Shown: positions 45,536 through 57,560 of the stretch, piece by piece | Numbering within the stretch: position 1 is the first letter of the stretch | Layout of the letters: every line of letters starts with the position of its first letter | Source: Cephalopachus bancanus | Lineage: Eukaryota; Chordata; Mammalia; Primates; Tarsiidae | NCBI GenBank assembly: GCA_027257055.1 | Contig: JAPVLO010000059.1 | Coordinates: forward strand, 4,030,001 to 4,094,000 | DNA: 64,000 bases | Reading direction: 5' to 3' | Program-made: the position numbers and the translations under genes | Notes under the pieces: model-generated | What the model was told of the DNA's origin: nothing | Databases searched by the model: none | What the model saw: only the letters and a program-made list of their open reading frames with translations

Positions 45536-47499
45536 CTAGACGAGGCATTTACACCTGGAAGCATTTACTTCCTTCCACAGCCTGTTTTATAGTACGTTTG
45601 TGCATTGAAAAGATACTCCAGGAAAAGAGACCATCTTACTTGCTATGTGATGTTCGTAAACTGGTTTGAAAGACCAGGTACAAACATACTATGGTTTGGG
45701 TTTGCTACAATCATGTAGAAGAAAACTTTAGGGCCCAATGATATTTTCAAACATTCTGTAAGCTGACTTATGGTATGTCCACTCAGTTACACCTCCATCA
45801 CTTGCAAGATTTAGATGTTCAATAGTATAACCTATCTGGTATGTCTCAGTGCTGGCCGTTCAGTGCCAGTTTTCTTGATGATAAATTTAGCATTGTACTG
45901 ATCCCTAATTCTAACCTGGAAAAGGACTTTCCAAGAGTGTGGAACAGTTTTGCTTCTCCGATTCAGATAGGGCTGAGCTATCTGCACGAATTCTGGAACA
46001 GAAAACTGGAAACCCTCTAGTGGAAATGGTAACATCTGACCCAGGTCTGCTTAAGTTTGGTGTTCGAAGAGTGTCTCAATCTGATCTGGTAAATTCATGT
46101 CCCTCTTTAACACATGACCAAGCCATCTGTAAATTCTGTGGTAAATTAGTCAACACCAAATTAGCCACATATGCAGATAGGAAAAAAGGTCTCTCTTTTA
46201 CTCTAAGTCCCGTCTTTAGATTTTCAGAAATTTTGCCATGTGTTGGTGCCTCCTCATTAAGAATGCTGTTCATGAAAACAAGTGAGTTTTGTTGACATTG
46301 CAATTTTTTTCTTCCCTGGATGTTCAGTGGGAAACAGAGTGTAATAAATATGAAGGGATGCAAACCGCAAATGTGTGGGGGATTTGTGTTGGCATCATGG
46401 AGGCTCAGGCAAACAAACAGATGCATGCGAGAGTCGAGTGTGGGCATGTGGTAACACCCCTCTCTTGCTCGAGGGATGACTGACCACATGTGCCTCACTG
46501 GAACGCAGATCCCTCCTTTATTGCCACAGTAGCAACAATGACACCAGAGCTGCCGCGAGCCGAGGCGCACACTCTTCTCCCATCTGCTCTAGCGGCCGAC
46601 ACTTCCAAGTTTACTTGCTGATGACTGGATTCGGATTAGGTGTTTGTTCCCCCTTTTGCCCCAGCAAAGTCACAAAGGAGGTGGGTGTGATGAGAATGAC
46701 TTCATGCAGGTGACTGTGAAGAGGTGGGAAAGGGGGAACACTGCTGTTAGCAGCCACCAGAAGAACACATTACATTATTTCACCCTCCAGAAGCCACATG
46801 CAGTAGGCAAGCCATCAGGGACTGGATCGCCCTTGTCCCTAGAGAGGAAACAGTTTCCAGAAGGGGAAATGATTTGCCCAGGATCATGTTATGGAGTGTC
46901 TCTCCGTAGGGCTCTGTTTTGTTGCCTAAGACCCTTTATGGTTGGCCCATTTATCCCTTCCTTTGTTCATTCATTCACCATTTCCTAAGCATCTAGTTTG
47001 TACCAGGCAGTAAATATTCATCCAGGAGACAATTCCTGCCTCCAAGAGACTCATAGCTTAGTGGAGGAGAGGAGCAGGTAAACAAAGAATATCCCAATTA
47101 GAGGTCAAAAACTGGTGTCTCCGGATGGGATTTGTTTAGCTAGCATGTTGTTCTTAAAACCTTGATCCATTTTGAAAATAGAACGATTTAACTGAAAACC
47201 CCAGTTGTCTGGGTTCTCCTGATGAATTGGAAGAGTTGCAACACTGTTATTAGATTCCCTTGTGCCACCGTGGTGACCCATTTTCAGGGGACACTTACCC
47301 ACAGGTTTGCCAGTCTCTACCTTCCCCCCATTTCCTGCCTGGCCCCTGTGAGTTGTTGAATTTGTGTTCCCCTGGCTTGCAATGGTGTTGAAAGAAAACA
47401 ATGTGTTCTAGGAGACTCTGACCACAGCCAGGGTGGGGTGGAAAGGAGAGGGAGCCAGGGAGGGCTTCTTGGAGAAGAGGATATTTGGACTGTGGGTTT

Positions 47500-47735
47500 T
47501 TGTTTGGTTTTTGTTTTTGTCTTAAGACAGGGTTTTACTCTGTTGCCCAGGCTGTAGTGGCATGATCTCAGCTCACTGCAGCCTCAAACTCCTGGGCTTG
47601 AGCAATCCTCCTGCCTCAGCCTCCTATGTAGCTGGGACTGCAGGCATTTTTCTGCTTTTTGTAGAAACAGGGTCTCTGGTCTTGGAATTCCTAGGCTCAA
47701 GGGATCCTCCTGCCTCAGCGGGCCTGGGCTGTGAT
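47500..47735 (-). repeat. Alu element, old and shortened
   Basis: Antisense Alu: cttaagacagggttttactc, cagctcactgcagcctcaaa, gggatcctcctgcctcagcg; internal deletion and truncated end. Confidence 0.85.
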
Positions 47736-48008
47736 TTTTACAGAACAAAGAAAAAGGACAAGCGCTCCAGGCAGAGGCAACTGTGCAGATGACCTGGAAG
47801 CACTGGCTCATGGAACATTCCGTATTGCCAGAGGGCAAACTCTGTCAAACTGCCCTTCCTTTGTTCAAAGAAAAGTCCACTTTCACAGGTAGAATCAGAT
47901 TCTTTTTTTTAGGAGATTCTGCATGTACAAAGACACTGAGTCAGCCCTAGTTGTTCTTCAGTACCTTCTTATACTGAAGGAGAGAATGAGAATCCAAAGG
48001 TAGATTTA

Positions 48009-48318
48009 GGCCGGGCATGGTGTCTCTCATGCCTGTAATCCCAGCATGTTGAGAGGCTGAGGTAGGAGAATCTCTTAAGCCTAGGAATTGAAGACCAGCC
48101 TAGGCAAAATAGCAAGACCTCATCTCTATCAAAAAAGAAAATAATAATGATAATAACCAGGCATGGTGGCACGCATCTATAGTCCCAGCTATTCAGGAGG
48201 CTGAGGCGGAAGGGTCTTCTGAGCCCAGGAGATCAAGGCTGCAGTAAACTGGGATCATGCCACTGCACTCCAGCCTGGGCGACAGAGTGAGACACTGTCC
48301 CAAAAAAAAAAAAAAAAA
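48009..48318 (+). repeat. Alu element
   Basis: Sense Alu ggccgggcatggtgtctctc to gagacactgtcccaaaa with an 18-A tail, 2.3 kb upstream of the juxtamembrane exon. Confidence 0.93.
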
Positions 48319-49179
48319 GAGTAGGTTTATATAAAACTTTTCTCAAGTCTGGAAAAATCTGAGCTCCCAAGTCATAATTTTTGGTGGCTTCGCACAATAA
48401 CCTTTATCTTTTCTGCTAACAGACCATTTACTGGACCATAGGTATTCTGGGCATCATTTTTTTTTTCTTTTTAAACTGGTGACTGTACCATTCTTCTCTT
48501 TCTGGAACCTGTATCAGTGGCCATATTTCAAGAATTTTTTTAATCATTAGGAATAATTTTTATAATTCAACTCTTCAGAGCCTGACAGTGTGTCAAGCCA
48601 GTGGGGAGAGCTCAGGCACTTTTGATTACACTGTGGTGTTAAACTGTCTTGCTCTGAGATGCTGAAGGGAATGGGGGCGGGAAGCCTTTTGAGGTCCCCA
48701 GCTGTTCCTGGAGGTGGCCTCCTCTTTTTTCTTTCTCTGTACAACTGTGTATGCAGGGAACTCTGGGTCATGTGGCTGCTAATACTGCCGATCTCAGGCA
48801 ACTTTTTGTGCAATAACTGTTTCCCAAATGGCTACTCGGGGGCCTTTCAGAATTCACAAGAGCTGTCAGTTGTTATAGTAACCGGCCCCCTGCTGTCGAG
48901 TTGGCCCTGAGATGCCAGTGGAAGCTCTTGGAATAAGCTAACACACAGTCATTAGACAAAAGCGAGGAGAGATTCATTGCTAAAGGTTGCCATTTAAACA
49001 TGCTCCATGATACATAAAAGGCTGGCCGAATTCTGGTAGGGAAGTGGTGGGTGGGTAAATTTTTAAACCAAGCTCACTTTTCAGGAATGGGAAATTCCTT
49101 GTATGTTCAGTCTATTCTAGGTAACAACCATCCTTCTCTGGGTGACTCAGAATTGCCAATCTTCTCCCCCCACCCCAGG

Positions 49180-49400
49180 GTTGATTGTGTCTGTTCTGCT
49201 AGATTGCTCAGGTCGCCCCCTCGATTATTCGAGATATTAGTTATTGATCGTGTGGCATTTGCTTCTCAGCAAAAGTGTTGTCAGTTTACGGGTGGTAGTT
49301 TTAAGCGCCTGTGATTGTGTGTGAGGAAAAACTGCGGAGATAGCCGGCTCCGCTCCAAAATTCCCACAAGAGTGAATCTGGCAGAATTCAGAGTAGGGCT
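49180..49400. promoter_or_regulatory. Candidate regulatory block (low support)
   Basis: Single-copy-looking DNA with locally more CpG than its surroundings (gcgcctgtg, actgcggag, agccggctccgctcc) and words such as ttacgggtggtag. No frame or repeat. Weak evidence. Confidence 0.2.
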
Positions 49401-50610
49401 AAGGGTTGAGGAAAAGTCTAAATATTTTAGGAAGCTGCAAATTTCAAGTTTTTATAAGAATTTGTAAAAACATTCCAACACACTCGTGATTTCTTCAGAT
49501 TAATGCTCGTAGCCACACAGCATATCCGTGATGTTTGGAGGACAGTCGTTGTAGTTGCTGAATGTTCTCAATAGAGGGAGACAGGAAGTTCTGAATTACA
49601 GCAGTCCCTCCCCCTTTTCATCATATTCCAAGTTCTGGCTTCTCTAAATTTTGGTTACTGGGCCAAGCACTTTTACCCAATATGGAGTCTGATGAATATC
49701 AAAACAAACGGAAGCTTGTATTAAGAGTGAAGAAAAACGCACCACTCAAGAATTAGAGGAAGTTAACAAAATGTTAACTTTTTTGGAATGACATACCTAT
49801 CTTCAGATTTCTCTGAGGGATTCAGCAGCACTTCCAAAGAGGAAAACATATCTGAGTTTATCATTGCTATTTTATTATTAACAGTTTGAAAAGAATAGGA
49901 ATCATTTCACAAACACTTTCAGGTGTGACAAGAGTGCGTCTTTCCAATTCTAGGTCTCAGATGCTACAGTCATTTAAATTTTAAGGGGAAACTACAGACA
50001 GAGTTAGAAAAAGTAGTAATAGCTTGCCAACTGCTGTTCCCGTCTCCCTGGGGTGCCTCTCCTGTTTATTCTACGGCCTGCATTGGGAATCAGGAAAGTG
50101 TCCAGAGATGAGAGAAATGCAAGAGAAGGCAAAACCCCAGATTTGTCTCATGGCACCAAGTTCAGAGAAATTTGTGGTAGAAGAGAGGTCCAAATGGTCC
50201 TCAGTAGATTTCCACCAATTTCTGTTTACTCCAGTGGTATTTTAAGCCATCCTGTTTTCCAGGGCAGTGTGTCAAAGGCGGAAAAGTGGGTATATGAACG
50301 AGAAAGGTCATGATTGTGTGTGTGGTATCCTTTCCTTCCATTAACATCTGGAGTAATGCAGGTTGCTCATGTATAAAGATGGCCTATGAGAACACAGTTC
50401 CCATTTGGTGTTTCTTACTTTAGCATAAAAGCCTTCATAAAATCAGCCACCTTTGTGCATCAGTATCATCTTTTGAAAATGTCCCAAATGAGGCCTGATG
50501 ATGGGGTCCGTCTGTGTTAGAGGGGAGGGAGGATGTTTATGTAGAACTCTTGATGGCCAACTGAAAATACTGTCTTCTACACCTGTTCTCTTTTGTTTTT
50601 GTCCATTTAG

Positions 50611-50697
50611 AGGGTGTAACAAAATAAAGTCCAAGGGCTTTTCCAGACGTTTCCGTGAAGTGCCTTCTTCTGGGGAGAGAGGAGAAAAGGGGAGCAG
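50611..50697 (+). CDS. PTPRG: PTPRG exon: basic juxtamembrane segment, probable cassette exon
   Basis: This 87-bp exon encodes (R)[17 protein letters not shown] and [12 protein letters not shown], a strongly basic cytoplasmic stretch just inside the membrane. The first base (a) completes the Arg codon begun by ag in the transmembrane exon; the exon ends with ag of another split codon before gtgagg at 50698. Phase is 2 at both ends and the length is 29 codons, so it can be skipped cleanly; it is the only such exon in the window. From memory, human PTPRG has annotated isoforms of 1445 and 1416 residues, a 29-residue difference that would fit this exon. The acceptor (tttgtccatttag) is moderate. 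Oppositely oriented Alus lie 2.3 kb upstream and 0.5 kb downstream. The next exon (expected to start near KCFQTAHF) was not found in the window. Confidence 0.94.
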
Positions 50698-51126
50698 GTG
50701 AGGGGCAGTCAAGCTTAAGGCGGGGGGGTCTCAATGGCCGGGACTGGCTTGCTGAATTTCTGTTTTGTTGCCATGGGGATTCAAGTCTTGTAGACAGTGC
50801 AATGCTGAAAGTCACCTTCTCTACTCCAACGCCTGAAAGTAAGCCTTGCACCTATCAGTTCAGCTTGGGGGTAGCTGGTATTAATGTTCTGTGTATGCTT
50901 GTTTTGCTTTGTTTTGCAGTTTTGGGGGGTGTTTTTTGTTTATGGGTTTATACAGGGGGTACTCTATGTTTGTTTCTATATGTGTATTGCATCCCTTTTC
51001 TTTGCAAAATTTCAGATATTTGCATGTTTTAGAGCTTCTTCTAAGAAAACACATAATGCATGCATTTAGCCTTATAAGTAAAAAATATCTTTGAGAAACC
51101 TAAATTTATAGATAAATTAGGAATGA

Positions 51127-51496
<370 letters not shown>

Positions 51497-52539
51497 TTTT
51501 TTTTCTTTTAATGTCAAGGACTTATGGTCTAGGTTATTTAAATACCTGGAATAATTATTGTCCTGGAAAGATTCACAATAAATGTTTAGGACTCATAGAT
51601 TATACTTGAGCCTCTTGATAGTATTTCTGTAAGACTTATCTTAAGCAAAGTTTATTTAATATTAATATGATAATCTTTTAATATTAAATTGCTAATTAGG
51701 CTAATTCAGAAATCCATATTATGTTAGGAGCAGTCCCTTTTTACTTTCAGTGAGCCACCTTATAGAATTTATGTTCAATTTTTGTATAGAATGATTTGTC
51801 TCTTTGTGGGTAAATCAGATTATTGAGATGAAACTTTAGGTATCCTTCCATTATAATGAGATATACCTAAGATATCTGAGAGACTGTAGTTCAGGAATTT
51901 GACAGAATAATGAGAAATTCCACAATCTATTTTCTTTTAGACTGTACTGTGTAAGTTTGGTCTTGTAAAGAAGGCAATAACCGCTGATGTTGGTAATTAT
52001 TCTATGGTCTCTTTTTGCTTATTAAAGTCTTTGATTTCTAGTACATTTTCAAAACTCCAACAGTAAAAGCTGATATAGAAATGTCTCTGTATAGCTTTGG
52101 ATCCAAAGATCTAATCATAAAAGAGCGAGACCTTGGATATCAGTTAGATGCCGAACTTTCATACCCAGTCCATTATAAATATAATGTATTTTTGCCTCTA
52201 ACACTTTAAAGAGTCAGCATTGCTTCATGAATAGCACAAAGATAAATGCACATCCAATTTCTAAGTCCTTCCCAGATAAGATGCTGTACCGTGCTAGACT
52301 ATCTCATTTATGTGCTTGGCCCCTAACACTGGCGTGGGCTTGTTACAGACATATTTTAGATCATAAGAGAGGTGCCCCCAAACTCTCTGGTGTTGTCTCT
52401 ACTTCTGGGTGAAGGAAGCTTGGGGAAAGCACAGTTTCTTCTAGGTCTAAGAGTTGTGAACCATCTTGGGAAGCTATAAGTATTTATAGAATCCCCCTGA
52501 CTGTGAATCATATCATTTTCTTTACTTTTTTAGATAGTA

Positions 52540-52745
52540 TAGTAGCTAAAAAGACAGACTTTTACTCAGGGAGTTATGGATTGTAACTGCAGCTCTGTCA
52601 CTTCCTAGCTATGTGACCAGGAATCCCTTTGAGCCTTGATTTCCTTATCTAGAAAATGTCTCTAATGGTAGCTCCTTTATATGAGATTTTTGTGAAGATT
52701 AAATGAGGTAGTCTGTGTAAAATGCTTAGTGTGTGACATGTATTA
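52540..52745 (+). repeat. MIR element
   Basis: Sense MIR: agctctgtcacttcctagct, atgtgaccaggaatccc, gaagattaaatgaggtag, aatgcttagtgtgtgac. Confidence 0.85.
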
Positions 52746-53270
52746 CCCACTGAGAAGATGAGAACACTGAGGCTCTGAGAAGTTACGTTACTAGGCTAGG
52801 CCTCCCTGCATAAGTGGCTGCCCTGGGACTTCACCACCATGGTCTGAGTCCTGAACTGTATCCCTTCCTGTCGCTGCTCAGTGTGCTGTGCTGAGTACTC
52901 CATGAAGAAGAGATGGGCCAAGTATAAGTTGTATCCCAGGAGGGCTCCTAGGCCCAGCTCTTCCTTATGCTGGCCACACAGCCGTATTCTGTTCCTCCAC
53001 AGCCTACAATTCCTTATTCCCCATCAGCCCACTGTCCCTCTCCAGGTACTTCCACTCTCTCCCCAGGTACTTCCACTGCCTCCTAACCCAGGGCCATCCT
53101 GTTGTCGCTTTATGAAAAACCAAGGAGGACAGGGTTCTCCAGGCTCCTGCAGGAGGCTGGAATGGATTAGGGGAAACACTTCCACCTGCCTCTCTGTCTC
53201 CCACCTTTGCCTCTTTCCATCCACTGTTGTTTCCTCTCCTGGCTGGACTCTCCATCTAAAATGTGGCTGG

Positions 53271-53568
53271 GACCAGGCACAGTGGCCCAGCTTGTAATTC
53301 CAGCACTTCAGGAGGCCAAGGCGAGGGGATTGCCTGAACCCAGGAGTTTGAGACCAGCCTGGGCAACTCGGTGAGACCTCGTCTCTACAGTAAATCACAA
53401 ACATTAGCCGTGCATGGTGGCATGTATTTGTAGTTCCAGTTACTTGGAAGGCTGAGGTGGAAGGATTGCCTAAGCCCAGCAGGTCAAGGCTGTGGTGGCA
53501 GTGAGTGTGCAATGCACTCCAGCCCGGGTGACAGAGTGAGACTCCAACTCAAAAAAAAAAACAAAAAA
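53271..53568 (+). repeat. Alu element
   Basis: Sense Alu gggaccaggcacagtggccc, linker tacagtaaatcacaaacat, end gagactccaactc with an A-rich tail. Confidence 0.93.
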
Positions 53569-53879
53569 ACAAAAAACCAACCATGGCCAGGAATGAGGAG
53601 AAAAGCTCCCAGTGGTGCCTGACTCCCAACCCTCCAGACAGCTATATGAGCTGTTACAGAGTCCTGCATGTTAACTTAACATGGTGTTTCCCTTTTGTCC
53701 CTGTTGTCTCTCTGTCCTGTGGCAGGAAGGAAGGAGACTGTGCTGGCTGAGGCACAGCCTGGGGAGAATTGCTGAAAGCAGGACAGCAGCTGTGAGACAT
53801 GTCAGCTCATTATCCCCCAGAAAGGGGAGGAAAGAAATATACAAACCAGATTCAAGTATTTAATTTTTCAATAAAACTG

Positions 53880-54790
53880 ATTTAAATTTTGAAGAGGTAA
53901 TACTTGACATGGCTCAAAATCAAAAAGTTTAAAATTAAATGCAGCCCCAAATCGCCATCCTATTACCTGCCCACACTGCCCCCTACCTGCTCACAAATGG
54001 GCAGCCACTGTTGCTAGTTTGCTGTCCTTCCTGAGATTGTTATGTACAAATGAGCACATATCAGTATCTGTCCCTGTATCCCCTTGTACACAAGGGATAC
54101 TGCACACACCATCAAGTGCCTTGCTCTTTTCACTTAGCACAGTTTTTCTCTATGCCGGTATAGTTTCCTCATTTTTTTTTTTTTAAACAGAAGCATGGTA
54201 TTTTTTTGTACCAATTCATCATGATTTATTTAACCAATCCCTATGACCATCATTTGGGGGGTTCCCTGTCTTTTGTTATTACAAACAATACAGTAATGAA
54301 TAACTTTGTTTTTGTGTCCTTTTGCAAGTGGATAAGTGTATCTATAGGATCAATTTAAGAGATTGGCTGTATCATAGGTACATGCAATTTGGAATTTTGG
54401 TGAGTGGTGCCAAATTGCCCTCCATGCTGGGAGCAAGGCGAGTTTCTACAGCAGTGTATGAACTTACCTATTTCACTACATCCTCCCCAGCACAGTGTGT
54501 TGTCAAATGTTGGCCTCTTTCACTCATAGGCACTCACAGGGTCTCAGAATAGTTCTAATGATGTGTTGTTTCTTATTATAAGTGAGGTGGAACCATTACT
54601 TTTTATCTTTCCATAAACTATTTCTTTTGAGTTATTTATCTTCTTCTAATCAAGAGTGACATTCTTTGTTAGTAGTATGGGCTGCAACTATTTCTTTACC
54701 AATTTGTGATTTGCCTTTTAACTGTTGATGGTTCTTTTTTGACTTTTATATGATCAAACATATTTATATTTTCTTTTTTGTTTTCTAGAT
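53880..54790 (-). mobile_element. Old L1 (L1ME-type) 3' region
   Basis: Antisense L1: ccttgctcttttcacttagc, accaattcatcatgatttat, gttattacaaacaatacag, gccaaattgccctccatgc, cacagtgtgttgtcaaatg. Confidence 0.75.
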
Positions 54791-54805
54791 TTTGAGTTAT
54801 CCTCA

Positions 54806-55075
<270 letters not shown>

Positions 55076-55095
55076 ACTTTTTAAAAGTACTTTTT

Positions 55096-55396
55096 TTAGC
55101 CAGGCTCAGTGGCTTAGCCTGTAATCCCGCACTTTGGGAGGCTGAGGTGAGTGGATTGCCTGAGCCCACTGGTTCGAGACCCGCCTGGGCAACTTGGCAA
55201 GACCTCATCTCTACAATAAATCAAAAAATTAGCCAGGTGTGGTAGCACGCGCCTGTAGTTACAGCTACTTGGAAGGCTGAGGCGGAAGGATGGCCAGAGC
55301 CCAGCAGGTCAAGGCTACAGTGGCCGGGAGCAGCCACTGCACTCCAGACTGGGCGACAGAGTGAGACTCCAACTCAAAAATAAATAAATAAATAAA
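55096..55396 (+). repeat. Alu element
   Basis: Sense Alu tagccaggctcagtggctta, linker tacaataaatcaaaaaatta, end gagactccaactc with an (AAAT)n tail. Confidence 0.93.
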
Positions 55397-55411
55397 AGTA
55401 CTTTTTTGGTT

Positions 55412-55688
55412 TCAGGATGAGCGTGGTAGCTCACACCTGTAATCCCAGCACTTTGGGAAGTTGAGACGGGCAGATTGCTTGAGCCCAGGAATTTGAGACC
55501 AGCTTTTTTGAGACCAGGAATTTGATACCAGTGAAACCTCATCTGTACAAACAAACAAAAAAAAAGTTAGAGGGAGTGGTGACGCACACCTATAGTCACA
55601 GCTACTCAGGTTGCTGAGGCAGAAGAATCACCTGAGCCTAGAAGGTCCAACCTGGGTGACAGAGTGATACCTTGACTCAAAAAAAAAG
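55412..55688 (+). repeat. Alu element, rearranged
   Basis: Sense Alu with the segment gagaccaggaatttga partly repeated near 55510 and a shortened right arm; ends gataccttgactcaaaaaa. Confidence 0.88.
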
Positions 55689-57239
55689 TACCTTTATGGT
55701 TTCAAATTTTAATAGTACATTTTAAAATCATTTGAAATTTAATCTGATGTCTGAATCATCTTTTTTTCTAGGTGGTCCCAAATACTTAAAAAATATTGCA
55801 ATCTGGGACTTAGTGAAGAGGCACATAATACCTTATCAGATCTTTAGAATATTACTGTCACAGCAAAATACAGTCAGTTAGTATATTAACAAAATAAGTA
55901 TTTGCCAAAAGGCTTTTACCAGACCATTTTAGATTATAAATACTGAATAATATGTTCAGTAAATAAAATGTAAATTTCATTTCCTACCTTCTTCCCAAAA
56001 TGAGTTGGCCCATTAACCTTCCCAAATCAGTGGAGGATTGTCCATGTCTGAAAACGGTAGTAAATGAGGTAGAGAGTCCTTCAAGCTTCAGTCTGAATGT
56101 TCAGAACATTCAAGGCTAGGGTCCAAAGGGAAAGACAGCTGCCTCAAAGCCCATGACTTCAAGCCTTCTCGTGTAGATAACAGCTGGGAGCCTTGGGAAG
56201 TACCCTCCAGGGTTCCCTTCCTTGAATCCAGCTTTGTAGGATAAAAACTGTCACATTCAGATTCTTGCTCTTGCCAAAATATGGTTTATAAGAGATCTTT
56301 GCTCTCTTATTTCCTAGAAAGTATTACCAGTACTTCAGTTATCCCTAGATATCTGCAAGGATTTCTTGGAAAACCTAAATGTTTAGTAAGGTAATACGTT
56401 GTCTTGAGACCACTTTTGTGTCTATGAGTTATTCATTTTCTCCCACCTTCCTAAAGACATTATTGCCGGGAGTTGGAATTATCCAATAAAACTCTCACTG
56501 TGGGAATCAGATTTTTGTCACTTCCAGCTGTAACAAGAATTGACTGGGACATCTCTCCTGCTCATGGGAAATCTAAAATATCTTTGAAATATTTTTCCCC
56601 TTTTAATCTTTGCCTCTTCTTTCACACTCCATTCTTCTTTGCATGATTTTATTTTCTTCTCTCTCTCTTCCCTTCTTTCCAGACTTCTATCTGGTAAAGC
56701 TCTGTTTATCCAAGGTATGACAACCATATGCCCTGGGCTTTCCAGGACAGCCCTGATGTGAAACATGCCATTCTGTCATTCCCAGAAGCACATTCCCATT
56801 TGTCAAATCTCATACCCCCTTTTATGATTTGGAAAATATGGCCACCAGAAGCGTATTTTGGTTTCTCAGTTTTTCTTTTTAGGAGATCCTTTCTGCAAGA
56901 TACTCTAAGTGTAAACTGAGTTTTGTAAACTAAATCATTTAACACACATTAAAGGAAACTTAACAGCAAGTGAGTTGTTGTATATGAAAAAAATCTCCAC
57001 TTAGAACTTAAATTTGGCTCCTTTCCATGTGGAATCCCGGAGTTATTTCCGACAGACACTCCTCTTTGATGAAAAGTCTAACACCCACAGCCTTTTTCTT
57101 CTATTGTTACATTTTTCACTTCAATTTCTTGAAACATTTTGCCCTCGTAAATCAATCCATGTATTTTTAATACAGCTCTTCATTACCTTCCTTGAAGGCA
57201 TGTGAATGTTTTCAACTTTCTACTTATAAGTGGCTCTTA

Positions 57240-57560
57240 TTCATGCAGGGTTTACTACAACAGATCCATTTACAAAAGTAAATATTAATGTGATTTCTGT
57301 TCTTGACAGCATGAGAATAAATGGGATTATTAGCGGGCAGGCCACTGTAAATTTAAATGAGGGCAGTCTATAAATCAATGAAGATTACGTAATTAATATT
57401 CAGCAGCAGCTCAACCAACTGCCTGCTCAAGTCTGCAATTAGGATTTTGAGCTGCATGCACACTGCTAACAGCCTCCTTCCCACCCTGATGTGATTAGAA
57501 AACCATTGAGTTTAATTGGAAGACAGTGACTTGGTTTCTAATTCCTATATATCAACATTG
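57240..57560. promoter_or_regulatory. Candidate conserved enhancer
   Basis: About 320 bp of non-repetitive DNA packed with homeodomain/POU-type words: gtaaatattaatgtgatt, gggattattagcgggcag, tacgtaattaatattcagc, gtctgcaattaggatttt, gagtttaattggaag. It stands out from the decayed repeat background. Conservation was not tested. Confidence 0.45.

Larger units (their letters stand above)
38622..50610 (+). other. PTPRG: Intron between transmembrane and juxtamembrane exons
   Basis: It contains an old LINE-like repeat split by an Alu (38.95-40.13 kb), a second copy near 42.3-42.8 kb, an Alu monomer, MIRs and two further Alus. In 40180-41480, 43380-45360, 45550-47480 and 48330-50600 no repeat or gene could be assigned with confidence; 49180-49400 has an unusual local density of CpG and RUNX/bZIP-like words and may be regulatory. 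Confidence 0.85.

Noticed and set aside
45939..46295. 118-residue + strand open frame (MEQFCFSDSDRAEL...)
   Set aside because: No family recognised, no splice or promoter context, and a 164-residue frame exists on the opposite strand of the same DNA; most likely chance.
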